A stretch of DNA of 19,715 nucleotides from JAKLKS01 sp964370855 (GTDB lineage: Bacteria > Planctomycetota > JAJSAM01 > JAKLKS01), in NCBI GenBank assembly GCA_964370855.1, contig CAYJMF010000089.1:1-19715 (forward strand). The letters run 5' to 3'. Every line of letters begins with the position of its first letter. Position 1 is the first letter of the stretch. Below the pieces are notes generated by a model. The model was not told the origin of the DNA. It did not search any database and worked only from the letters and a program-made list of their open reading frames with translations. This document shows positions 13,389 through 19,715 of this stretch, piece by piece. The position numbers and the translations under genes were made by a program.

Positions 13389-16044
13389 CCAGCGCCGCCA
13401 GGGTCGAGCGGAGGCGGCGGATCATCTCCTCGATCTCGGCGCGGCGGGCCCGCTCCGACTCCACGACCTCGGGCTTCGCACGGGCGACGAAGTCGGCGTT
13501 TCCGAGCTTGCGGTCGATGGAGGCGAGGTGGCCCTCCGCCTTCCCGATTTCCTTCCCGAGGCGCTCCTTCTCGGCGTCGAGGTCGATGCGGCCCTCCAGC
13601 GGAAGGTAGACCTCGACCCCGCCGGGCAGGTGGGCGACGGCGGACTTCGGCCGACGCGCCACGTCGGGGCCGACGGCCAGGGCGTCGATCTTCCCGAGGC
13701 GGCGGACGGCCGCCTCCTGCCGGAGGAGGATTCCCGTCTCCGCGCCGGGACAGCGGACGTCCACGTCCACGGCCTCCGCCTCGCCCACGCGGTACTCGGA
13801 GCGGAGGTTGCGGACCGCGGTGACGACGGCCTGCAGGAGCGCGATCTCCCCCGCCGCCGCGGCGCCACCGGCCACCTCCGCGGGCTCCGGCCAGGGCGCC
13901 CGGTCGAGGGACGCGCACCCCGCGGGGAGGAGCGCGAGCCGCGCCGCCATCTCCTCGGTGAGGAAGGGGCAGGTCGGGTGGAGCAGGCGGAGGAGCGTCC
14001 CGTAGCACTCCCGGAGCGTCCAGAGGACCGCCGCGCCCGGCGTCCCCTCGAGGCGCGGCTTCACGATCTCGAGGTACCAGTCGCAGAGCTCGTTCCAGGC
14101 GAAGGCGTAGAGGGTCCGCGCGTGGTCGTGGAACCGGTAGGCGGCGAGGTGGGCCGTCGCCTCCTCCACGGTCCGGGCGAGGCGGTGGAGGATCCAGCGG
14201 TCCTCGACGGCGAACTCCCCGTCGGCGGGGCGCGGCAGGGGGCTCCCCCCGCCGGCGCCGGCGACGAACCGCCCGGCGTTCCACAGCTTGTTCATGAAGT
14301 TGCGGCCGACCTCGAAGCGGTTCTCGGCGAGGCGGACGTCCTGCCCCTCCGTGGTGAGGTCCACCAGGGAGAAGCGGACCGCGTCGGCGCCGTACTTCGC
14401 GATCATGTCCACGGGGTCGATGCCGTTGCCCGCGGACTTGGACATGCGCCGCCCCTTCCCGTCGAGGATGGTCGCGTGGATGTACACCGTCGAGAAGGGG
14501 CAGCGCCCGTCGAAGTGGTACCCGGCCATGACCATGCGCGCGACCCAGAGGTAGATGATCTCCCGGGCCGTGGAGAGGAAGGTGGTCGGGTAGAAGGCGC
14601 GGTAGTCGTCCCCCTCCCGGTCGGGCCAGCCCAGCGTGGACATCGGCCAGAGCCAGGAGGAGGCCCAGGTGTCGAGCACGTCCTCGTCCTGCCGGACCAG
14701 CGGCTTCCCCGTCTTCGGGTGGAGCGCCCCCGGGGCGGGGTCCTCGAGGAGCGCCGCGGGGACGCCGTCCCCGTCGTACCAGACGGGGATGCGGTGGCCC
14801 CACCAGAGCTGGCGCGAGATGCACCAGTCCCGGACGTTCTCCAGCCAGTCGAGGTAGACCTTCGTCCACCGCTCGGGGCGGAAGGAGAGGGTCCCGTCCT
14901 TCACCGCGGCGATGGCCGGCGCCGCGAGGCGCTCCATGTCCACGAACCACTGCTCCGAGACGAGGGGCTCGATGACGGACTTGGAGCGGTCGGAGACGGC
15001 GACCCTGAGCGCGTGATCCTCGACCTTCTCGAGGAGCCCGCGCTCCTCGAGGTCCTTCACGATGCGGTCCCGGGCCTGCTCGCGGGAGAGGCCGGCGTAG
15101 GGGCCCCCCTCCTTCGTGATCCTCCCCTTCCCGTCGAGGACGATGACGATGGGCAGCCCGTGGCGCTTCCCGCGCTCGTAGTCGGCGGGATCGTGGCCCG
15201 GGGTCACCTTGACGGCGCCGGTGCCGAAGGCCATCTCCACGGACTCGTCGGCGACGACGGGGATCTCCCGGTCGAGGAGGGGCAGGAGGACCTTCGTCCC
15301 CACGACGCCGCGGTACCGCTCGTCGCCGGGGTGGACGGCGACCCCGGTGTCCCCGAGCATCGTCTCGGGCCGGGTCGTGGCGACGACGACGAACCCCTTC
15401 CCGTCGGCCCGGGGGTAGCGGATGTGCCACAGCTTCCCCCTGCGGTCCTCGTACTCGATCTCGTCGTCGCTGACGGCGGTCTCCAGCGCGCAGTCCCAGT
15501 TGACGATGCGGGCCCCGCGGTAGACGAGGCCCTCGTCGAAGAGGGAGACGAAGGTGCGCCGGACCGCCGCCGAGAGGTCCGGGTCCATGGTGAACTTCGA
15601 GCGGCTCCAGTCGCAGGAGCAGCCGAGGCGGCGGAGCTGCCCGACGATGGTGCCGCCGTACTGCTCCTTCCAGGCCCAGACCTCGTCGAGGAACTTCGCC
15701 CGGCCCATGTCCACGCGCCGGATCTTCCTCTCCTCGAAGAGCTTCTTCTCGACGACGGCCTGCGTGGCGATGCCGGCGTGGTCGATGCCGGGCAGCCAGA
15801 GGACCTCGTCGCCGGCCATGCGGTGCCAGCGGGAGAGCAGGTCCTGGAGCGTGTTGTTGAGGGCGTGGCCCATGTGGAGCGCGCCCGTGACGTTGGGCGG
15901 CGGGATCATGATGACGAAGGGCTTCCGCCTCCCCGAGAGCACGGCGGAGGCGTCGGCGGTCCAGTCGCCGCGGCCCTCCCAGAGCGGGTAGAGCCGCGCC
16001 TCGACCTCGTGGGGATCGTAGCGCGCGGGAATCTCGTCGGCCAT
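13384..16044 (-). CDS. valS: Valyl-tRNA synthetase
   Basis: 886 residues. Class I enzyme charging tRNA-Val in the cytoplasm. The N-terminal ATP-binding motif PPPNVTGALHMGH ends at residue 60 (HIGH box). The editing domain follows (ATTRPETMLGDTGVAVHP), then the WCISRQLWWGHRIPVWY segment. The KMSKS box is GRRMSKSAGNGIDPVDMI near residue 533, followed by the anticodon-binding domain and a C-terminal coiled coil of about 70 residues rich in Lys, Arg and Glu. The start ATG has no evident Shine-Dalgarno, and palindrome 2 ends only 16 bases upstream. The stop codon lies inside palindrome 1. No T-box features (AGGGTGG-type antiterminator bulge) were seen in the leader. Confidence 0.97.
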   Translation of the reverse strand: MADEIPARYDPHEVEARLYPLWEGRGDWTADASAVLSGRRKPFVIMIPPPNVTGALHMGHALNNTLQDLLSRWHRMAGDEVLWLPGIDHAGIATQAVVEKKLFEERKIRRVDMGRAKFLDEVWAWKEQYGGTIVGQLRRLGCSCDWSRSKFTMDPDLSAAVRRTFVSLFDEGLVYRGARIVNWDCALETAVSDDEIEYEDRRGKLWHIRYPRADGKGFVVVATTRPETMLGDTGVAVHPGDERYRGVVGTKVLLPLLDREIPVVADESVEMAFGTGAVKVTPGHDPADYERGKRHGLPIVIVLDGKGRITKEGGPYAGLSREQARDRIVKDLEERGLLEKVEDHALRVAVSDRSKSVIEPLVSEQWFVDMERLAAPAIAAVKDGTLSFRPERWTKVYLDWLENVRDWCISRQLWWGHRIPVWYDGDGVPAALLEDPAPGALHPKTGKPLVRQDEDVLDTWASSWLWPMSTLGWPDREGDDYRAFYPTTFLSTAREIIYLWVARMVMAGYHFDGRCPFSTVYIHATILDGKGRRMSKSAGNGIDPVDMIAKYGADAVRFSLVDLTTEGQDVRLAENRFEVGRNFMNKLWNAGRFVAGAGGGSPLPRPADGEFAVEDRWILHRLARTVEEATAHLAAYRFHDHARTLYAFAWNELCDWYLEIVKPRLEGTPGAAVLWTLRECYGTLLRLLHPTCPFLTEEMAARLALLPAGCASLDRAPWPEPAEVAGGAAAAGEIALLQAVVTAVRNLRSEYRVGEAEAVDVDVRCPGAETGILLRQEAAVRRLGKIDALAVGPDVARRPKSAVAHLPGGVEVYLPLEGRIDLDAEKERLGKEIGKAEGHLASIDRKLGNADFVARAKPEVVESERARRAEIEEMIRRLRSTLAALG

Positions 16045-16060
16045 CGCCGAGACGATACCG

Positions 16061-16175
16061 GCGGAAAGGCGGGGACGTTCTCAAGTTATAAAGTTATTCC
16101 GTGAACCACCCCTTCGACCTCGTGTAGGGGGTCGTGGAATAACTTTATAACTTGAGAACGTCCCCGCCTTTTCGC
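16061..16175. repeat. Long palindrome 2 (REP/PATE-like), between apgM-like gene and valS
   Basis: A 115-nt inverted repeat. Arms 16061-16104 and 16132-16175 pair over 44 positions with only three G-T pairs and no mismatch. The inner 27 nt are partly complementary. The outer stem includes an unusually AT-rich stretch (AAGTTATAAAGTTATTCC). Its end AAGGCGGGGACGTTC matches palindrome 1 in 14 of 15 positions, but the inner sequences are unrelated. It touches the stop codon of the minus-strand gene at 16176 and ends 16 bp before the valS start, so it fills almost the whole intergenic space. Confidence 0.85.
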
Positions 16176-17348
16176 TCACCTTCCGGTGACGTAGGCGGCG
16201 AAGTCGGCGGCTTCGTCGACGGAGAGGTCCGAGGTGCGGGCCGCCTCCTCGGTGAAGCCGGTCGCGCGGCGGGAGGCGGGCACGCCGGCCCCGGCGAGCA
16301 CGAAGGGGACCGGGTCCGGCAGGGCGCGCCGCTCCGCCGAGGAGACGACGGTGTCGGCGCAGACCGCCACCCGGTGCTCCCCGCCCCGGGCCGCCAGCCC
16401 CTCGCGGAGGGGGCCCACCACGGAGCCGTCGGCGCGCTCGATCTCCTGCACCTTCCGGGACGGGTCCCCCGCCAGGGACGCCTCCAGGGGCCCCGAGAGG
16501 ATCACCACCGCGAGGTCGGCCCCCCCGTCCAGCGCCCGCAGCGCCGCCTCCGCCGCGCCGCCCTCCTCGGGCCCCGCGTCGGCGTGCTCGCAGCCCGCCG
16601 CCTCGGCGAGACCGCGGGCGTAGCCGGGCCCGCTGACGACCACCACCCGGGTCCCGATGCGCTCCGAGGCCGGCTCGAGGACCGGCACCCGGCCGCCGCC
16701 CCAGCACCAGAGCCCCGACACCGGGTTCTCGCGGAGGTCCAGCCGCACGGCGTTCACCTCGTGGGGGCCGAGGACCGCCGTCGCGCGCCGCACCACCTCG
16801 GAGAGCCGGGCCGCCGCCGGCCCCTCGGGGTCGCGGCCCGCCACGGGGAGGCCCCCCACGGAGTGGGGGGACACGGAGGACGTGCGGTCCGCCCCCTCGG
16901 CGGCGAGGTAGAGGAGGTTCCGCCAGGGCCGGCTCCCGGCCTCCAGCCGCCCCTCCCCGCCGAGGGCCGCGTTCACGGCGTCCCGCAGCAGCGACGCCTC
17001 CGCCTCCCGCGGCCTCCCCCCCGTGGGGTCCGCCATCACGCCGTCGAGGATGGTGACGAAGTCGGCGAGGAAGGCAGTCTCGTCGGCGCGGAGGCTCCGC
17101 CCGAGGCCGAGGGCCTCGAGGGGCCCCGCGGGGATCTCCGTGGAGGCGTCGTAGCCGAGGAGCCGCGGCAGCGCCGATTCGAAGCCCGGCGACCGCCCCT
17201 TCACGGCGGTGCGGAGGGAGCCGAGCCTCCCCGCCCTGCGGATCGCGTCCACGTGGGGGATGCGGGCCCGCTCCAGGGGGGTCCCTCCGCGCAGCGCCGC
17301 CTGGGGGCGGTCCGCGGCGCCGAGCAGGACGACGAGGCAGGCCTTCAA
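16176..17348 (-). CDS. Degenerate cofactor-independent phosphoglycerate mutase (ApgM-like pseudoenzyme)
   Basis: 390 residues, the usual size of archaeal-type (ApgM) phosphoglycerate mutases of the alkaline phosphatase superfamily. Fold-level similarity is clear: GAADRP, GGTPLERARIPHVDAI, LLGYD, GPLEALGLG, the KVQEIERAD helix, and DPVPFVLAG with GFTEEAA at the C-terminus. The catalytic residues look lost. The first metal Asp (family DGxGDRP) is Leu in LLGAADRP. The phospho-Ser of PGSD is Phe in PGFES. The Arg of GRGP is Ala in PAGP. The His/Asp metal sites near ILSGPLEASLAGD and CADTVVSS are absent. The start is TTG 17348, overlapping the PPC gene stop as TTGA, in the only frame giving homology. 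The frame is intact, so it is probably expressed as a non-catalytic protein. Palindrome 2 adjoins its stop. Confidence 0.8.
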   Translation of the reverse strand: MKACLVVLLGAADRPQAALRGGTPLERARIPHVDAIRRAGRLGSLRTAVKGRSPGFESALPRLLGYDASTEIPAGPLEALGLGRSLRADETAFLADFVTILDGVMADPTGGRPREAEASLLRDAVNAALGGEGRLEAGSRPWRNLLYLAAEGADRTSSVSPHSVGGLPVAGRDPEGPAAARLSEVVRRATAVLGPHEVNAVRLDLRENPVSGLWCWGGGRVPVLEPASERIGTRVVVVSGPGYARGLAEAAGCEHADAGPEEGGAAEAALRALDGGADLAVVILSGPLEASLAGDPSRKVQEIERADGSVVGPLREGLAARGGEHRVAVCADTVVSSAERRALPDPVPFVLAGAGVPASRRATGFTEEAARTSDLSVDEAADFAAYVTGR

Positions 17349-17818
17349 GCCCCCGTCTCCTTCTTCGACCGGCCGCCCCGGCGCGGCTTCCCCGAGGCGT
17401 GGACCAGCAGCTTCAGCCCCGTGGAGGCCGCCTCGGTCCGCTCGAGGCGCACCCCGAGGTCCTGGAGGAGGAACTCCGCGGAGGCCGCCACCCGCGCCTC
17501 GAAGAGGTGGCCCGAGAAGGAGATGAGCTCCGGCCCGCTCACCGAGGCGTGGGCGTGGAGGACCCGCTCGGGGCCGACCATGGCGATGTTCCCGGAGAGC
17601 CCCGTCAGCTCCATGTCCTCCTCGAACCGCCGCCGCAGGTAGGAGCGCTTCGCGACGTCGTACCAGCCGATCTCGATGTCCCGGAGGGACCCGAGCCCCT
17701 GGACCCAGCCGCCCTCGATGTCGTGGGCGCCGGCGACCTTGACGAGGTTCGCCGCCACCTTCTCGTCCTTTTCGAGGACCACCAGGTACGCGTCCTCGCC
17801 GACCCTGCGGCAGTGCAT
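17345..17818 (-). CDS. PPC/DUF296-domain protein
   Basis: 157 residues covering one PPC (plant and prokaryote conserved, DUF296) domain. Family features: GLGSLRDIEIGWYD about residues 40-55, ELTGLSGNIA near 72-81, the HAHASVS His pair near 89-95 and SGHLFEARV near 101-110. Bacterial members are small, often trimeric proteins of unclear role; some are described as DNA-binding. The C-terminus is a basic tail (GKPRRGGRSKK). The ATG at 17818 is chosen because GGAGGGGG lies five bases upstream and the domain begins at once. Its stop overlaps the TTG start of the ApgM-like gene, so the two are probably co-translated. It is divergent from the lipid kinase gene. Confidence 0.85.
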   Translation of the reverse strand: MHCRRVGEDAYLVVLEKDEKVAANLVKVAGAHDIEGGWVQGLGSLRDIEIGWYDVAKRSYLRRRFEEDMELTGLSGNIAMVGPERVLHAHASVSGPELISFSGHLFEARVAASAEFLLQDLGVRLERTEAASTGLKLLVHASGKPRRGGRSKKETGA

Positions 17819-17919
17819 GTTCGCCCCCTCCACCGGAGCAGGGCAAGGATAGCGGGCGGGGGCGACGGTTCCCATGGCGAACCCGGCGGAATGTGGAGCC
17901 CCCCCGCTACCATCCCTCC

Positions 17920-18831
17920 ATGGGCCGCCGCGTCCTCGTCGTCGTGAACCCCGTCTCCGGGCGCCGCCGGGCGCGCGAGGCGGTGCCCCGCTTCCTCGAC
18001 GCCCTCCGGGAGGCCGGGGGGAGCCCGGTGGAGATCCGGACCGCCGCCGCCGGGGACGCGACCCGGGCCGCGGCGGGGGCGCGGGAGGGCGGCTACGACG
18101 CCGTGGCGGCGGTGGGCGGGGACGGGACCGTGAACGAGATCCTCAACGGGCTCGAGGGCTCGGGCCTTCCCGTCGGCATCTTTCCCGCGGGGACGGCCAA
18201 CGTCCTCGCCCGCGATCTCCGCATCCCCTTCGACCCGGAGGGGGCGGCGCGGACCGTGGCCCTCGGGACGGTGCGGACCCTCGACACCGGCCTCGCCTCC
18301 GCGGCGGGGGCCGGCGGGGGGCGGCGGCGGATGCTCTGCAACGCCGGGGCCGGCCTCGACGGGGCGGTGGTGGCGGCGGTCGCCGGGGCGCGGGGGGGGA
18401 GCCTCGGCTTCCGCGGCTGGTTGGGCCCCCTCTGGAGGACGATCCGGGACTACGGGTTCCCGCCGCTCCGGGTGACCGTGGACGGCGCTCCCGCCGCCCC
18501 CTGCACCGTGGCCGTGGTGCTCAACGCCGGCCACTACGGGGGGATCTTCGACCTCGTGCCGGGCACGCGCCCCGACGACGGGAGGTTCGACCTCTGCCTC
18601 CTCGACGCGCGGCGGCGGCGATCCTTCTTCCGCTACCTCTGGGCGGCGCGGCGGGGTACCCTCGCCGGGCACGGGGACGCGGCGACGGCCCGGGGCACGG
18701 TGATCCGGGTCGAGGCCGACGGGCCCGTGCCGGTGCAGGTGGACGGCGACCCCTTCGGAACGACGCCCCTCGAGATCACCCTCGTCCCCGCGTCGGCGCG
18801 GGTGCTGGTCCCCCCAACGGAGGTCCCATGA
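17920..18831 (+). CDS. Diacylglycerol/lipid kinase family protein
   Basis: 303 residues, the common length for bacterial YegS/DgkB-type lipid kinases. The catalytic motif series is intact: VNPVSGRRRA near the N-terminus, VGGDGTVNEILNGL about residues 60-75, and PAGTANVLARDL about 85-97. The C-terminal beta-sandwich has CNAGAGLDG, DDGRFDLCLLD and the VQVDGDPFG segment. It would phosphorylate a diacylglycerol or related lipid or long-chain base at the inner membrane; the exact substrate is not deducible. ATG 17920 fits the family start best, though it lacks a clear ribosome-binding site; GTG 17893 would add nine residues. Its stop overlaps kdsA (ATGA). Confidence 0.9.
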   Translation: MGRRVLVVVNPVSGRRRAREAVPRFLDALREAGGSPVEIRTAAAGDATRAAAGAREGGYDAVAAVGGDGTVNEILNGLEGSGLPVGIFPAGTANVLARDLRIPFDPEGAARTVALGTVRTLDTGLASAAGAGGGRRRMLCNAGAGLDGAVVAAVAGARGGSLGFRGWLGPLWRTIRDYGFPPLRVTVDGAPAAPCTVAVVLNAGHYGGIFDLVPGTRPDDGRFDLCLLDARRRRSFFRYLWAARRGTLAGHGDAATARGTVIRVEADGPVPVQVDGDPFGTTPLEITLVPASARVLVPPTEVP

Positions 18832-19715
18832 AGAAGGCCGCCGCCGCCCCCCGCACCGCCCCCGTGACCCTGGCCAGGGGGATCTCCATCGGGGGCGGGA
18901 AGCCCCTCGTCTTCCTCATGGGGCCCTGCGCCATCGAGGGGATGCGGGTCTCCCTCCGGGCCGCCCGCTTCCTCCGCCGCGCCGCGGAGCGGGCCGGGGT
19001 GCCGCTCGTCTTCAAGTCCTCCTACGACAAGGCCAACCGCTCCTCCATCCGCGGCTACCGGGGTCCCGGCCTCGACGAGGGGCTCAGGATCCTCGCCGCC
19101 GTGAAGGAGGAGACGGGCCTCCCCGTCATCAGCGACGTGCACGAGGTGCGCCAGGTCGAGGCCGCCGCCGCGGTGCTGGACGTCCTCCAGGTGCCCGCCT
19201 TCCTCTGCCGCCAGACCGACCTCGTGCTCGCCTGCGGGCGGTCGGGGAGGCCGGTGAACGTGAAGAAGGGGCAGTGGATGGCGCCGGAGGACATGGGCAA
19301 CGTCCGGGACAAGATCCGCACCACGGGGAACCGGAAGATCCTCCTCTGCGAGCGGGGCACCGCCTTCGGCTACCGCAACCTCGTGGTGGACATGCGCGGG
19401 CTCGTGGTGATGCGCGGCCTCGGCTGCCCCGTGGTCTACGACGCCGGCCACTCGGTGCAGAAGCCCGGCGGCCTCGGCAACGCCAGCGGCGGGGACCGGG
19501 GGATGATCCTCCACCTCGCGAAGGCGGCGGTGGCCGTGGGAGTGGACGGGATCTTCCTCGAATGCCACGAGGATCCCGATCGTGCCCTCTCCGACGGGCC
19601 CAACTCCTTCCCCCTGAAGGAGGTCCCGCGGCTCATCGACACCCTGCTCGCGGTGCACGCGGCGGCTACCCGCGAGCGAACGCCTCAGGGGAGAGGGCGA
19701 GGTCAGGGAACGCCC
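18828..19715 (+). CDS. kdsA: 3-deoxy-8-phosphooctulonate synthase KdsA (3' end outside window)
   Basis: 296 residues are visible with no stop before the window edge. The catalytic core (about 280 residues in the family) looks complete and only the C-terminal end is missing. It condenses arabinose-5-phosphate and phosphoenolpyruvate to Kdo-8-phosphate for lipopolysaccharide. Motifs: MGPCAIEG, FKSSYDKANRSS, KKGQWMAPEDM, ERGTAFGYRNLVVDMRGL, YDAGHSVQKPGG, FLECHEDPDRALSDGPNS. The Cys in GPCAIEG marks the metal-dependent class (as in Aquifex aeolicus) rather than the E. coli Asn type. The ATG overlaps the lipid kinase stop by ATGA, with GGAGGT immediately upstream. The last 15 or so residues (Arg/Gly/Gln-rich) are unlike the family. 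Confidence 0.95.
   Translation, partial: MKKAAAAPRTAPVTLARGISIGGGKPLVFLMGPCAIEGMRVSLRAARFLRRAAERAGVPLVFKSSYDKANRSSIRGYRGPGLDEGLRILAAVKEETGLPVISDVHEVRQVEAAAAVLDVLQVPAFLCRQTDLVLACGRSGRPVNVKKGQWMAPEDMGNVRDKIRTTGNRKILLCERGTAFGYRNLVVDMRGLVVMRGLGCPVVYDAGHSVQKPGGLGNASGGDRGMILHLAKAAVAVGVDGIFLECHEDPDRALSDGPNSFPLKEVPRLIDTLLAVHAAATRERTPQGRGRGQGTP

Noticed and set aside
16061..16175. T-box or other tRNA-sensing leader for valS
   Set aside because: The segment is one long symmetrical stem with no specifier loop or antiterminator bulge consensus, and its ends recur at palindrome 1 on the other side of valS.
1..19715. tRNA, rRNA, CRISPR arrays, integrases or insertion-sequence transposases
   Set aside because: I looked in intergenic spaces and across frames and found no cloverleaf, regularly spaced repeats or transposase/integrase motifs.

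Overview
The window is very GC-rich bacterial DNA (well over 70% G+C by eye), densely coding, with a 10-N assembly gap at 6743-6752, so it probably comes from a draft or metagenome-assembled scaffold. KdsA (Kdo-8-phosphate synthase) and a full anhydro-MurNAc recycling set point to a Gram-negative envelope. The succinate dehydrogenase is the three-subunit, di-haem cytochrome b558 type (Bacillus subtilis-like), usually linked to menaquinone. The HEAT-rich exported protein, the ECF sigma/anti-sigma pair and the multihaem cytochrome would fit Planctomycetota or a myxobacterial/acidobacterial-type lineage, but the sequence does not settle the phylum.

Layout. 1-198: a small structured repeat and a strong terminator. 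199-2352 (-): an exported HEAT-repeat protein with an embedded receiver-like domain. 2624-6182 (-): a tightly overlapping peptidoglycan-recycling operon, murQ-anmK-nagZ. 6183-6914: a 730-bp divergent intergenic region built from two inverted copies of a roughly 270-300 bp repeat, with the assembly gap in one copy. 6915-8547 (+): ECF sigma factor, zinc-finger anti-sigma factor and a four-helix membrane protein, joined by 4-base overlaps. 8576-13192 (-): sdhC-sdhA-sdhB followed directly by a fusion of a 5'-nucleotidase-like domain with a tetrahaem cytochrome. 13277-13388: long palindrome 1. 13384-16044 (-): valS. 16061-16175: long palindrome 2. 16176-17818 (-): a PPC/DUF296 protein overlapping a phosphoglycerate-mutase-like gene that has lost its catalytic residues. 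17920-19715 (+): a lipid kinase overlapping kdsA, which runs off the end of the window.

How the genes fit together. NagZ releases GlcNAc from muropeptides, AnmK phosphorylates the anhydro-MurNAc that is freed, and MurQ removes the lactyl group to give GlcNAc-6-phosphate. SdhCAB feeds electrons from succinate into the quinone pool; the downstream cytochrome fusion may be an exported electron-transfer partner. The lipid kinase and KdsA form an envelope-lipid/LPS pair.

The most unusual material is non-coding or degenerate. First, two related ~105-115 bp palindromes sit on either side of valS, each at a stop codon. Second, a structured hairpin repeat occurs three times with base-pair-preserving changes, two of these copies inside the large divergent inverted repeat. 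Third, an alkaline-phosphatase-superfamily pseudoenzyme is translationally coupled to a PPC protein. Fourth, an exported HEAT protein carries a receiver-like domain lacking the phospho-acceptor Asp. No tRNA, rRNA, CRISPR array or transposase gene was seen.
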